A stretch of DNA of 64,000 nt from Gerris lacustris. Lineage: Eukaryota > Arthropoda > Insecta > Hemiptera > Gerridae. Below are positions 1-10,760 of the stretch, one piece after another. Numbering within the stretch: the first letter of the stretch is position 1; every line of letters starts with the position of its first letter. The DNA is taken from assembly GCA_951217055.1 (NCBI GenBank), contig OX578286.1, positions 8,038,033 to 8,102,032 of the forward strand, read 5' to 3'. Position numbers and translations under genes: made by a program. A model generated the notes under the pieces. That model did no database searches and was not told the origin of the DNA. It worked only from the letters and a program-made list of their open reading frames with translations.

Positions 1-540
1 TAAAATATATCACTCTTACATATAAAAACTTCTTCTTATATTAGGTTGAAATTTTACACACCTATTTCAATTGTACTTTAGACTTAAGACGATATGTATG
101 AAGTTTTATTAAAATCGTTACGGTAGAACGTAAGATATCGGTAAAAACTTTGTTTTCTCTATTTTAAATGTTTAGGTCCGCTTTAATAAATTTAGCGATC
201 TCTAACGCCTCATAGCGGTGTCGGTGTTCGTTTTACTAAAAAAAAAATCATGAAAGATGTTTGTCTCATTAAATAGATGAAGTTAGAATTTTTGCCGTCC
301 TAAAATTCCAATTTTAAATTTGAAGCTTACGTTTACGCGTAAGTTGCGCTTGAACGCTTGGGCGGATAACGTTGTCCAACGAACTTAGCCTGGGCATTGG
401 TAAAATGAACATGTGTACAAAATTTCAAATAAAGCAGTCACATTTACTCAACGTTATCGTCATCGGTAGAGTTCGTGACGGTCGTTTTTTTCGGATTCAC
501 TCCCGGGCTCCAGAATGTGCCATAAGGAACATCGTTCAAA
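1..540 (+). repeat. Family A element, right-hand part
   Basis: This is the right part of an interspersed element, cut by the window edge. The block around TTGAAATTTTACAYRCCT, the GAACGTAAGATATCGGTAAAAAC block and the terminal CCATAAGGAACATCGTTC recur at 32.5-34.6 kb, 35.8-37.2 kb and (first blocks only) 54.2 kb. The end is the inverse complement of the GGAACGAAGTTCCTTA motif near the left end of other copies, so the family has inverted ends. No transposase-like protein is visible, so it is a non-autonomous element. The class is unknown. Confidence 0.7.
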
Positions 541-967
541 AAAAAAAAAAAATGGTTTTATAAGAGCAGAGTTAAGATTAGATTTTTCATTAAAACACGA
601 AATAGTTATTTATGCACCTAGGGAGTAAATTAAGCCATTATTCCCTGAGCGAAAAAGTTGGTTCTTGAGGCGAAGCCGAAGGAACCATGGTCCCTAAATC
701 CCGAGGCGAAGCCGAGGGAATTAGACTCTTTAATTCCCGAGGCGCAGCTGAGGGAATAACTCTAATTAGCTCCCGAGGCGCAGCCCAGGGAGATAATTAT
801 CGCGAGGGGAACAATGGCACTTTACTCTCGAGGTACATACAAAATTGTATCTCCAGTAGGAAGAAAATACACATATTCGTCCATTGCACAGTTTTTATTT
901 ATTATTTTATTCTCAATCAAATTATAATTATTATTTACTACGGGAAACAGACAGTGAAAAATACACT

Positions 968-1042
968 TCCGCGCCGGGATTTGAACCCGGGTCTCCCGTA
1001 TTTCCAGTACAGATGCTCTGGCCAACTAAGCTACGCAGGAGA
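968..1042 (-). tRNA. tRNA-like sequence, left foldback arm
   Basis: The reverse strand reads a tRNA-like cloverleaf: a D-arm segment GCTTAGTTGGCCAGAGC and a T-arm CCGGG-TTCAAAT-CCCGG that pairs perfectly and includes a B-box-like GGTTCAAATCC. The acceptor pairing is less regular than in the right arm. It is part of a repeat arm and more likely a tRNA-derived promoter of a mobile element than a functional tRNA gene. Confidence 0.5.
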
Positions 1043-1322
1043 ATGATTTTTAAATGCCGTAATCGATAACTAGTCCCGAATCCAAGCTTTCAATATACAT
1101 TTAGACAGTCAATATTTATGACATTAGAACTAAACCAAGAATTAACGCTTATAATTATAAAGTACTCAATTAGTACCTGTACCTTGTACAATCAATTCGA
1201 AATTCGTAAGCGGTTATTCTTGGTTTAGTTCTAATGTCATAAATATTGACTGTTTAAATGTATATGAATATTGAAAGCTTGGATTCGGGACTAGTTATCG
1301 ATTACGGCAGTTAAAAATCATT

Positions 1323-1398
1323 CTCCTGCGTAGCTTAGTTGGGCAGAGCATCTGTACTGGAAATACGGGAGACCCGGGTTCAAATCCCGGCGCGGGAG
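1323..1398 (+). tRNA. tRNA-like sequence, right foldback arm
   Basis: A 76-base cloverleaf can be drawn. The acceptor CTCCTGCG pairs with CGCGGGAG (one G-U), the D stem is GCTT with GAGC, the anticodon stem is CTGTA with TACGG, and the T stem is CCGGG with CCCGG. The anticodon loop CTGGAAA would give GGA, a serine anticodon, but there is no long variable arm as in true serine tRNAs, and one extra base precedes the anticodon stem. I therefore read it as a tRNA-derived element carrying A- and B-box signals. Confidence 0.5.
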
Positions 1399-1859
1399 AG
1401 TATTTTTCACTGTCTGTTTCCCGTAGTAAATAATAATTATAATTTGATTTAGATTAAAATTTAAACTTTCCGTAGTATGAAAACTACCAAAAACTTAAAA
1501 TTGAATTTATTATTTAAATAAATAACAATAAGTATTAGCACTTTTAATAGCAGATATAAGAGATTCAATATTAAAAACAAATAAGAATTGGAATTCAACT
1601 TAAATAGAAGGTTATTTAGATGCAGGTTATAAACAATGAATCAATAATAAACATGGTCAAAAAAGCGCAGTGCTGCCAACCCGATTACACAACTTCATTA
1701 CATTTGCCATTCATTTTCTACTATTTATAAAATAACTAAGTTGCAATCTTTACTTTTTTGCCCTTCTTTACTTTTTCGCCCTACTTTTACTTTTTCTCCC
1801 TACTTTTTGAGTTCAGGGATGAAAAGACCTGTTTTAGTCCCTCTAAACAAATTCAAAAT

Positions 1860-2483
1860 CATAACTTTTTATCCCTACTGGAGGTAATAGTTATTTATGC
1901 ACCTAGGGAGAAAAGTAAGCCATTATTCCCTGAGCGAAAATAGTTGGTTCTTGAGGCGAAGCCGAAGGAACCATGGTCCCTAAATCCCGAGGCGAAGCCG
2001 AGGGAATTAGACTCTTTAATTCCCGAGGCGCAGCCGAGGGAATAACTCTAATTAGCTCCCGAGGCGCAGCCGAGGGAGATAATTATCGCGAGGGGAACAA
2101 TGGCACTTTACTCATGAGGTACTACAATATTTTATATTCAGTAGGGAGAAAATACACATTTTCATCCATTGCACAGTTTTTATTTATTATTTTAATAAAT
2201 AACAATAATTATTAGAATTTTTAATAGCAGTTACTATAAGAGAGTCAAGATTAAAAACGAATAAGAATTGGAATTAAACTCAAATAGACGGTTATTTAGA
2301 TGCAGGTTATAATCAAGGTCGAAAATGAAGTGCCACCAACCTGATTTCGACAACATCATTACATTAGCCATACATTTTCTACTATTTATAAAATAATTAA
2401 GTTGGCAATCCTTACTTTTTTGCCCTACTTTTACTTGTTCTCCCTATTTTTGAGTTCAGGGAAGAAAAGACTTACTTTAGTCC
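1860..2483 (+). repeat. Family E element, copy 2
   Basis: Second direct copy of the family at 590-1760, without the tRNA-armed foldback. It holds the same four TCCCGAGGCG-type hairpin repeats (about 1943-2090), the GATGCAGGTTATAATC block and the TTTACTTGTTCTCCC end. The following boundary family segment (TAGTCCCTCTAAAC) is split by the hAT-like element and resumes at 3783. Confidence 0.7.
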
Positions 2484-2491
2484 CTCTAAAC
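2484..2491 (+). repeat. 8-bp target site duplication, left
   Basis: CTCTAAAC, identical to 3783-3790 on the other side of the hAT-like element; it marks the insertion site in a family E sequence. Confidence 0.85.
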
Positions 2492-3782
2492 CAGTGTTTC
2501 CCAAACTTTTAACATCTGTGTACCCTTTCTATAATTTTCGTGACACTAAGTACCCCTCGTTAAAAAAAAAAAAAAAAAATCAATTTCTATTTTGGTTGTC
2601 TTTAATTATTTAATTCTATTTTTTTTCTGTGTCAATCGGGGTATTGACAATGAAATAATATAAACTACTTACTTTTTATATAACGGTTATAATTCGTTCC
2701 CGCTTATATTGGAACATTTTCAACCCTTTAGGTTTAATCCATTTTAGAAATGGAAATTAAAAACTTTCTATTTGTCAAATATTTACAAATTATTACTTTA
2801 AAAAAGTAATTTGTCCAAAACTAAAACGACTAAAACCAAGGAGTTAAGTCTAATATATGAGTCACTTCATCATTGGGCTTTGTCCCATGACTCTAGTCTT
2901 CATGCAACAAATCTAGCAAGAAATTGGATGAATAAAAATAATAATAATAAAATATGCGTATACTTCAATAACAAAAATAAATAGACTGCCAATTGGTGTG
3001 GCACATAGCTTCCTCGCATCCTATCACGTACTTTATTGAATTTATACTTTTACAAGCCATTATTGTCTAATTTATCTAATTGTTTCCTCCGTTTTTTTTT
3101 AATTTGTCAAAATTGTTAGGATTTTTTACATAAATTAAAGTATCAATTTTGCAAAAGTTAAAGAGCTCAGACGGTTCAAATTAATCTAGGGCTATCTGCG
3201 GACTAATTTCAGTAAACTATAAAAGTTTTATACATATCAGATAAGTACTTTTGAAGCTGTATGTTTGTGCCATGTGGAAGAGAAAAAAATAGCGCAGAAA
3301 TTTGAAACTTATATGGCACCAACAATAAGCTAATTATGACTTACCATCCAAATTTCATTAAATTGGACGTGTTGTTTTTAAGATATGTTGGTTCGCAAAA
3401 ATTGAACGACAGACCGACAGACCGACAGACACGGAACCAAAAATGTTCCCTGATGTCTGAAACGGATTTCTGTCTTGGAATTTTTGAAATCGGAGACCTA
3501 ACATTTTTTCGTTCTTCAGAACGATCACATAGCTTCCGTTTCCTTCGGTAATCTCGGAAGCAAAATTAAAAAAAAAAATAGTTTATAAACGAAAACAAAA
3601 TGCCAATTTAAGAAAAAAATTAACAGGGAACCAAATTATGATGAACTGTTGCTTCAACATAAACAATTTTATCCTTCTCAGGATAAAATTGATTGCGCAA
3701 TCAAAGCCCGGTGCTGCGCGTACCCCCACCAAACTCTTCCCGTACCCCTAGGGGTACGCGTACCACACTTTGGGAAACACTG
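2492..3782. mobile_element. hAT-like DNA transposon, non-autonomous
   Basis: The element begins CAGTGTTTCCCAAACTTT and ends with the inverted form TTTGGGAAACACTG. It is flanked by an exact 8-base direct repeat CTCTAAAC at 2484-2491 and 3783-3790. CAG..CTG termini with 8-bp duplications are the hallmark of hAT transposons. It also contains the subterminal TACCCCT motif in inverted positions. No transposase frame is present; the middle (about 2975-3565) is a family C repeat. It therefore must have been mobilised in trans. Confidence 0.85.
2975..3565 (+). repeat. Family C repeat nested in the hAT-like element
   Basis: Starts near GCCAATTGGTGTGGCACATAG and ends near TCGGTAATCTCGGAAGC. It includes the GACAGACCGACAGACC run and the ACGGAACCAAAAATGTTCC segment. 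Related copies are at 15.94, 29.1 (minus), 30.7 and 56.1 kb, with only the first 30 or so bases at 21.2 and 54.9 kb. Short frames across it are not conserved proteins. Confidence 0.65.
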
Positions 3783-3790
3783 CTCTAAAC
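3783..3790 (+). repeat. 8-bp target site duplication, right
   Basis: CTCTAAAC, the partner of 2484-2491. The family E sequence (TAATCCAAAATCATAAC and the CTCCCTACTGGAG motif) resumes directly after it. Confidence 0.85.
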
Positions 3791-3997
3791 TAATCCAAAA
3801 TCATAACTTTTTCTCCCTACTGGAGATAAAATATATTTATTGTCTTGGAAAGCTCTTTGAATTTCTAAGTTTTTTAAGAGGTCCAATTTCCAATTTTTTT
3901 TTTTGGTACGAATGAAAAAGTTAATAATTATTAACATCAAATATATGATCGGTTTTTAGAACATGTTTGGCAAAACTAGATACGTTAACATGTTTTT

Positions 3998-4042
3998 GAT
4001 GTCTGTCATTCGATATTGATATCATATCGAATGACAGACATC
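3998..4042. repeat. Perfect short palindrome
   Basis: Perfect 19-base inverted arms (GATGTCTGTCATTCGATAT and its complement) separated by 7 bases. It could form a stable hairpin or be the fused ends of a very short foldback. No role is known. Confidence 0.8.
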
Positions 4043-4234
4043 ATAATTTGTATCTTTGGTAAGCTCAGAAGCAAAATCATTTTAATTTCACAATATAACT
4101 AAATAATGGTCAACAAAAAAAAAAATACCCTTTCTTCCCAAATAAGATATATAAGATAGATTTTTACGATTTTGGAATATGAAAGCATCGAAATAAAATA
4201 GTTATTCAAATAAAATTTTACTCAAAATCGCCAT

Positions 4235-4337
4235 CCTGTGTGTGCAGGAGTTCCTCAAGGGAGTATCCTTTGGCCCATCTTATTTCTTATATTCCTCTAT
4301 ACATTATATCGCAACTATACTACTGCATCTGTATAAC
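4235..4337 (+). pseudogene. Reverse transcriptase relic (non-LTR type)
   Basis: Read in the frame starting at 4244, the sequence gives AGVPQGSILWPILFLIF. This closely matches the conserved RT block GVPQGSxLGPxLFxxY of non-LTR retrotransposons. A stop codon follows within about 30 codons and no further RT blocks, including the catalytic YADD block, are visible. This is a small decayed LINE fragment with no activity. The family assignment rests on this single block. Confidence 0.7.
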
Positions 4338-4671
4338 TCCTTTATACTGGTAATAAAGTTGCTCCCTCTATAAAGTAACATCCTATTCACGGCTCATATC
4401 CTCTTTAAGATTTCCTTTATATTGAATGCTAATCCGTATGATTCATGAGATGTTACCTACATTTGTAAAAGCATTGGGTGTATTCAGTCCTTCTAAATCA
4501 ACTGCACATTTTTGTTTTCATATGAAATATGTACGTTATCTGATTTCACTACAGGATTTTTTGTTCAGGCGACATTTCTGACTTGATGTAACTCTTGAAA
4601 AAAATAAAAAATAAAAATAACTATCTTATCATGTAGGGCTTGAAGAAAAAGAAAATAGGTAATTTTTGAAT

Positions 4672-5150
4672 CTAACTTCTCCATCGCCTTCTGGCGATAT
4701 AATAAGGTGTTTTTGATAGTGTACCCTGTTATCACGATACCATTGTACTTTTTTACGTGAACACCAACGAGGATGGTGGTGAGAGGCGGTTAGAGGTAGT
4801 TTGAGGTGGTTAGAGGTGGTTGGAGGTGGTTTGAGGTGGTTAGAGGTGGTTAAAGGTGGTTAGATCCAACCTCTACATCGCCTTCTGGTGATATAATAAG
4901 GTGTTTTTGATAGTGTACCCTGTTATCACGATACCATTGTACTTTTTTACGTGAACACCAACGAGGATGGTGGTGAGAGGTGGTTAGAGGTAGTTTGAGG
5001 TGGTTAGAGGTGGTTTGAGGTGGTTAGAGGTGGTTAGAGGTGGTTAAAGGTGGTTAGATCCAACCTCTACATCGCCTTCTGGTGATATAATAAGGTGTTT
5101 TTGATAGTGTACCCTGTTATCACGATACCATTATACTTTTTTACGTGAAC
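4672..5150 (+). repeat. 194-bp tandem repeat with inner 10-bp repeat
   Basis: About two and a half units with a period near 194 bases. Each contains CATCGCCTTCTGG, GTGTACCCTGTTATCACG and GTGAACACCAACGAGG, followed by a run of the 10-base motif AGGTGGTTAG/AGGTGGTTTG. The number of inner motifs differs between units. The third unit lacks the inner run. No gene is visible. Confidence 0.85.
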
Positions 5151-5699
5151 ACCAAACGGAATAAAAAGTGTCTTATCTTGTAGAGGACACTTAGGAGATG
5201 GTACCCTACTATGAACTTTTATAGATCCGAACCCCTCTAAGTGGAGTTATAAACGTCGAAAGTTGAGTGATTTACTTTATTATTTTATTTTTTTATTTTT
5301 TTCTTATGAAAAGGAGTTCATTTATTTCTTGATGAGGGGAGAAAAAAAGTGTTAGATATGATGCGGGGAGGGTCAATAAACATTTTATTACATAAACATT
5401 TTTACTGGTATAGACGGCTTTAAAAAAACAATTTTAAAAGAATCGTTTAATTAATCGTTAATTAAAACCTTCATATTTTCTTGAATTTGCTGTGCTCATA
5501 TTAAAGACTAAATCAAAATCACGAAAAAAACTTAATTCAATTACAATTTCATTATTACTAAACTTTTAATATGAACATCCCAAATTCTGGTTCTAGACTC
5601 TCTATTTCAGACATTTCAAATTTAAAGCAAACTACGATTTGGACTTTATAATACGTGACCCAAGAGCACAGTTAGGTAAGTTTATTCACTAAAAAATTT

Positions 5700-6775
5700 T
5701 TCTTATCTAGTTTCTTGTTATATACAGTCTTATTCTTTTAGTTTTTATCTTCATGAGGAGAAGGTTATGTTAGTTTACTCACTCTAGTAAGTAAACGTTG
5801 TTCCTAGTCTAGTTTCTTGTTATATACAGTCTTATTCTTTTAGTTTTTATCTTCATGAGGAGAAGGTTATGTTAGTTTACTCCCTCTAGTAAGTATACTT
5901 TGTTCCTCGTTAGTTTACTCACTCTAGTAAGTAAACTTTGTTCCTAGTCTAGTTTCTTGTTATATACAGTCTTATTCTTTTAGTTTTTATCTTCATAAGG
6001 AGAAGGATATGTTAGTTTACTCACTCTAGTAAGTATACTTTGTTCCTAGTATAGTTTCTTGTTATATACAGTCTTATTCTTTTAGTTTGTATCTTCATGA
6101 GGAGAAGGTTATGTTAGTTTACTCACTCTAGTAAGTAAACTTTGTTCCTAGTCTAGTTTCTGGTTATATACAGTCTTATTCTTTTAGTTTTTATCTTCAT
6201 GAGGAGAAGGTTATGTTAGATTACTCACTCTAGTAAGTAAACTTTGTTCCTAGTCTAGTTTCTTTTTATATACAGTCTCATTCTTTTAGTTTTTATCTTC
6301 ATGAGGAGAAGGTTATGTTAGTTTACTCACTCTAGTAAGTAAACTTTGTTCCTAGTATAGTTTCTTGTTATATACAGTCTTATTCTTTTAGTTTTTATCT
6401 TCATGAGGAGAAGGTTATGTTAGTTTACTCACTCTAGTAAGTAAACTTTGTTCCTAGTCTAGTTTCTTGTTATATACAGTCTTATTCTTTTAGTTTTTAT
6501 ATTCATGAGGAGAAGGTTATGTTAGTTTACTCACTCAAGTAAGTAAACTTTGTTCCTAGCCTAGTTTCTTGTTATATACAGTCTTATTCTTTTAGTTAGT
6601 ATCTTCATGAGGAGAAGGTTATGTTAGTTTACTCACTCTAGTAAGTAAACTTTGTTCCTAGTCTAGTTTCTTGTTATATACAGTCTTATTCTTTTAGTTT
6701 TTATCTTTCATAAGGAAAAGGTTATGTTAGTTTACTCACTCCAGTAAGTAAACTTTGTTCCTAGTCTACTTCTAT
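5700..6775 (+). repeat. 102-bp minisatellite array
   Basis: About ten head-to-tail units with a period of 102 bases, for example CCTAGTCTAGTTTC at 6045 and 6147. Each unit has TATATACAGTCTTATTC, CATGAGGAGAAGGTTATG and the near-palindrome TTTACTCACTCTAGTAAGTAAA. One partial duplication near 5905-5942 breaks the phase. Units differ by only a few bases, so the array is young or homogenised. Confidence 0.9.
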
Positions 6776-7536
6776 TTAACGTATTACTATGTTAGCAGTG
6801 CACCGGTGTAATTATAATTGTTTATACGATCAAGTACTTTAGATGTCAAAGAGATTCTCCCAAGCACATATGGGATGCAATCTATCTCTACAAGTTATTT
6901 AAACGTCTTAAAGAAGTATGAAGCGTATAATTAAGTTTTGATAAGGTAAACCCTGTATTTTCATTATGAACACTATTCATATTATAATTACAGCTTGCCC
7001 TTGGAGGAAGATCATATCTACTGCAACATCTTTACGTACACATAATAAAACGTGTTTTGATCTCTTTCACTTGATATTCTAATTACGTTGAATATTAACA
7101 AGATTAAAGATAGTGTAAATTATATTCTATTCATTATTGTCTTTATAAATAATAACAATGTAATAACCTAATTAAAGTGATTATTTACAGAATGTGAAGA
7201 TAAATTGTGACATAATAACATTTAGGAAGTGAAGGTATAAACAGAGATGAATCGCGTCTAAAGGTGGGTTCACAACCAGCTTATCCCCACGCAACCTGAT
7301 TATATCTATGGGCTTTTTCTAGCGAAAACAAAATTTGGTTCCAAACCATATTTTTTACGGAGTCGCTTCAAAACCTGTATGAAACCTTCACATCAAGTCA
7401 ATTTCTCTTCTAATTATTTATTTATTTTATACGCATTCTTTTAAAAAGTAATTCTTGTATTTTAATCATACATTTTATATTAATAAATTTTATAATTAAA
7501 ATATATACTTATAACTACTATGATAACTGTTTTTTA
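6776..7536. other. AT-rich intergenic DNA, nothing recognised
   Basis: No open frame, repeat match within the window or RNA-like fold that I can support. This could hold 5' regulatory DNA of the gene starting near 8680, but I see no specific element. Confidence 0.5.
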
Positions 7537-8515
7537 GGGTTTCGTTGGTAAAACAAAAAAAAAAGAAACCCTTATAGTTTCGTTCCTGTGTCCGTCTGTC
7601 ACTCTGTACGGTTCCAATAACTTTTGAACCAAAAAAGATAAAAACGTGAAACTTTCCAGTATAAAAGATCGTTTTGACGCGCACACAGAAAAATATAGCG
7701 AACTCAATATTATCAGCTGTTCAAATTCAAAATGGCGGATAATTCACGTCACGAAAAAAAATTTTTTTTTTTAAATTTTGAGTGGGGTATCAAATGAAAG
7801 ATATTGAAGAGTAGAATAGAAATATATATACCACTTAGAGATAGTGCTTAATTTTCAGCGCCATCGAAACAACATCGAAATTTTGCGTTTCCCTCCCCCC
7901 CTAAAATCGTATTTCCGCTATTACTAAAAATATAGAAAAATATGCAAAATGTGTGGTCTGCTGGGCCATAGAAAAAATAAGATTAGCAATTTGATCTGAT
8001 TTACTGGAAATTCAAGATGGCGGATAATTCATGTCACTCGAAAAAAAATATTTTTTTATAATTTTGAGTGGGGTATCAAATGAAAGGTACTGAAGAGTAG
8101 AATAGAAATATATATACCACTTAGGGATAGTGCTTAATTTTTAGCGGCATTTTGTCAAAAAACATCGTAATTTTGCGTGTCCCCCCCCCCCCCCTAAAAT
8201 CGTATTTCCGCTATTACTAAAAATATAGAAAAATTTGCAAAATGTGTGGTCTATTGGGCCATAGAAAAAATAAGATTATCAATTTGATCTGATTTACTGG
8301 AAATCCAAGATGGCGGATAATTCATGTTATCCGATTTTTTTTGATTTTTTTAAATTTGAGTGAGTATCAAATGAAAGTTATTGAAGAGTAGATTTCAAAA
8401 ATGTATAACACTTGATGTTAACATTTAATTTTGCGCGCCATTTTGTCAAAAAAAAATCAAAACTTATCTCCCCTCCCCCCTTACTAATTTTGTGTTCACA
8501 ATACCAACGAAACCC
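7537..8515 (+). mobile_element. Family D element with GGGTTTCGTTGGTA ends
   Basis: Starts GGGTTTCGTTGGTA and ends with its inverse complement TACCAACGAAACCC. After the head, which contains the CTGTACGGTTCCAATAACTTTTGAACC segment, there are three tandem sub-repeats of roughly 270 bases, each with AAGATGGCGGATAATTC and GTGGGGTATCAAATGAAAG. Related pieces are at 19.1-19.5 kb, 28.15-28.49 kb and 48.3-48.8 kb. It has no coding capacity and lies directly upstream of the first proposed exon. Confidence 0.7.
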
Positions 8516-8679
8516 TTTTTACGTGAGATTCACGCCTTACCAATTTTTGTTCATATTCTACTTTTCGCCCAAGAGTATATAGCCGATATTTTTTATTCGA
8601 GTTTTGTCTCTTTTAACTTTGTTTGAATGGTATATTATTCCACTCCTAGCAGAAAAAGATAAATGTAAGTCCTTTAAAG

Positions 8680-8756
8680 ATGTCCTCTTCAGATATCAAT
8701 GAAGAAGATCAATCAGAAGAAACAAAAAAATTGATGAAAAATCTAAACCAAATACT
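8680..8756 (+). CDS. Unrecognised gene, proposed exon 1 (start codon)
   Basis: ATG at 8680 opens a short acidic reading frame (MSSSDINEEDQSEETKKLM, then KNLNQI). An in-frame TAG lies upstream at about 8656, so this ATG is the earliest possible start in that frame. The proposed end is a weak donor (ACT|GTCAAT). I chose it because it leaves two bases, which match the single leading base of the next exon, 137 bases on. A better splice signal is not visible, so this exon is the least certain part of the model. It follows a family D element and begins in non-repeated sequence. Confidence 0.4.
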
Positions 8757-8893
8757 GTCAATGCATTTACTTGCATTGAAATTATGTTTTTACATTGAAT
8801 TATATAAAGGAATAATCATATAATCATATAACTAATAATCATATAACTACAGCGTAAATTGGACTGTTTAAAATATTTATTGTTACATTACAG

Positions 8894-8949
8894 GAAAACT
8901 TTCAATGTCGAATATAATCCACTTAAGACAGTAGATAAAAAATCACAGG
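8894..8949 (+). CDS. Unrecognised gene, proposed exon 2
   Basis: A 56-base exon with a good acceptor (TTGTTACATTACAG) and a consensus donor (CAGG|GTAAGTA). Only one frame is open; it reads KTFNVEYNPLKTVDKKSQ with one base left at each side. A D-like repeat starts about 28 bases after the donor, so the exon is an island between repeats. I do not recognise the peptide. Both splice signals and the frame make an exon likely, but the link to the neighbouring exons is inferred from phase only. Confidence 0.6.
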
Positions 8950-8977
8950 GTAAGTACTTGCGTCCATGTACTTTTTA

Positions 8978-9820
8978 GGGTTTCGTAGATGATTAAGCAT
9001 ACCCGTTATGTAATTATGATTTTTTTTCTTCAACCTCAAAGTCCCTAGTTCAATGTCCCGGGGGGTCACAAGGTTTTTATCGGTAATAACGATTGCATAA
9101 ATTAAATTTTTTCAGAAAATTTTTATCGCACCACCATAAGGTATAACCGTGAATTATTTCAAAAATTTAGGACCAGCTGTTATATAGTATAAGTTGGGAG
9201 GGGGGGGGGTATATTTTGACTTATAAAACCAATAAAGCAAATATATATTTGTATCCTACTCTTCAGGAGCTTTCATTTGATACCCCATTCAAAATTTTTT
9301 TAAAAAAAACAAATTTTGGACGCACTTCACATTCTCCCGCACAAGATTGGCCATTTTTAAAAATTAGGAATGCCCTTCCGGAATTTTCACCGCCCTACTA
9401 TAAGTTATTAGCATGAAATTTTTCTAAATTTTAGGATCAGCCATTATATAAGGGTTGGGGGGCATTTTTTGGGTGAAATTTTGGCGTTAAAAACGCAATA
9501 TGGGTGGTAAAAAGCCCAGTAATCATAAAAAGTCATACATATATTTGTAACGTACTATTCAGCCGCTTTCATTTGACACCCCACTTGAAAATAAAAAGTT
9601 GAACATTTTTTAGTTTACCACAGTTTTGCGAATTGCACATGCGCATATTTAATTTTTAACTTCTGTATATTTTTCCTGTGGTTGGGCCCAAAAGTTGTGC
9701 CAGTGTTTCAAATTTCAGCTCTTTAGCTTAAACGGTTCAGGCCCTATGAACCAAAGAGCGACGGACGGACGGACACATCACCCTCGGCATAAGGGTTTTG
9801 AGAAGTATCTGCAAAACCCT
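8978..9820 (+). mobile_element. D-like element with GGGTTTCG ends
   Basis: Begins AGGGTTTCGTAGATGATTAAGC and ends near GCAAAACCCT. Its head carries a T-arm-like TAGTTCAATGTCCC motif, also found inverted at 19.15 and 29.48 kb. The body has TTCATTTGATACCCC segments twice and a GACGGACGGACGGAC run near the end. It inserted 28 bases after the splice donor of exon 2. No protein is encoded; the frame at 9216-9416 is chance. Confidence 0.6.
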
Positions 9821-10757
9821 AACAAACGAATATGCGTTGTCTAGTTTATAACCTGACACCTGACTGAACGGCATAGGGGAAACCAGCAAATACGAATATG
9901 TACGGTCTCTTCTAATAGGTCTCCGCGGCTTCATGAATATTTTGTTATCTTTATAGCCGGATACGCTCCGGGATCCGCTAGCTGTGAACTTAGCCGGTTG
10001 TTTAGATGAAGGAAGGAAAATGAGCCTCAAATTATGAGCAGTATTGTAGGATGGTTGTTAAGAATTAAGAAAAAGGCCATATTTGGTAACTAAGTTTGGT
10101 TTTATATTAAACTTGCTTGGTTCCGTGCTTCATGCTTATGTCAGCTTTCCATTTGGGATTTATGATAAGTTGAAGTTTTGACTTCCTACATTCCTCCTCC
10201 CCCTTCCCCAGCATCTCATCACATCTCTGGGTTGAATTGGGAATATCTTTCATTAATCTGCCTAATGTCCCCGTAAGCATTAACTTCCGAAGTTCAGCCT
10301 TGGCTCAGTTCCCTTCTTTCTTCCGAGCTTACAAAGGTAATGTAATTATTTCAACTTACTTTCTGAGATGATAAATAATACAAATCAAGTCAAAAAAAAG
10401 AACGCATAAACAGCACAAAATAATTAAAACCAAAAATATCAGGAGAATACAGTACACGGGACTACGGGACAAAAGTTAACACGAAAATATAAAAAATGTT
10501 CTTTTGATCGTTGATAACCTGCCGCACGTTTCCTGGTAACCTATAACCAAGGAAGGTAATTTGTCCCGTTGGAGCTCCTATTTTATATATCTTCATAGTC
10601 ACTTTTTTTCCACAACGCTTTATCCCCTTTATTTAACACCCTTGGTGAAACCAGACAGGGCGGTCGGATATGGAGGATGGAGATTCTATCCGACGCGACG
10701 TAGGGTAGAAAAGTAGGGGAACAATACCCCCACTATTTTCCCTGCGAACCGACAGTG
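9821..10757. other. Intron sequence without recognised features
   Basis: Mixed unique-looking sequence. A frame on the minus strand (9737-10030) spans the end of the D-like repeat and has no recognisable protein signature. The stretch 10500-10750 is more GC-rich than its surroundings but shows nothing I can name. Confidence 0.45.
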
Positions 10758-10760
10758 TAA

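Larger units (their letters stand above)
915..1449. mobile_element. Foldback element with tRNA-like arms
   Basis: Two nearly identical inverted arms (about 915-1150 and 1208-1449) flank a spacer of about 57 bases. Each arm contains a complete tRNA-like sequence and an identical outer AT-rich flank, so a transcript would fold into one long hairpin. It sits inside family E copy 1. The flanking sequence on both sides resembles ATTTATTATTT, which copy 2 contains once, so this may be a target duplication. It could be two copies of a tRNA-derived SINE inserted head to head, or a true foldback transposon. Confidence 0.7.
590..1760 (+). repeat. Family E element, copy 1 (interrupted)
   Basis: First of two adjacent direct copies of a family that also occurs inverted at 16.8-17.2 kb. 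It starts near TTATTTATGCACCTAGGGAG, then carries four short hairpin-like repeats with the core TCCCGAGGCGCAGCCGAGGGA split by AT-rich spacers (about 661-805). It continues through a block around GATGCAGGTTATAA and a pyrimidine-rich end made of TTTACTTTTTCTCCC repeats. Comparison with copy 2 shows a foldback of about 0.55 kb inserted near 915-1495. No coding capacity is visible. Confidence 0.7.

Noticed and set aside
3336..3915. Short frames at 3336-3551 and 3649-3915
   Set aside because: They lie within or across the hAT-like element and its nested C repeat; no conserved motif.
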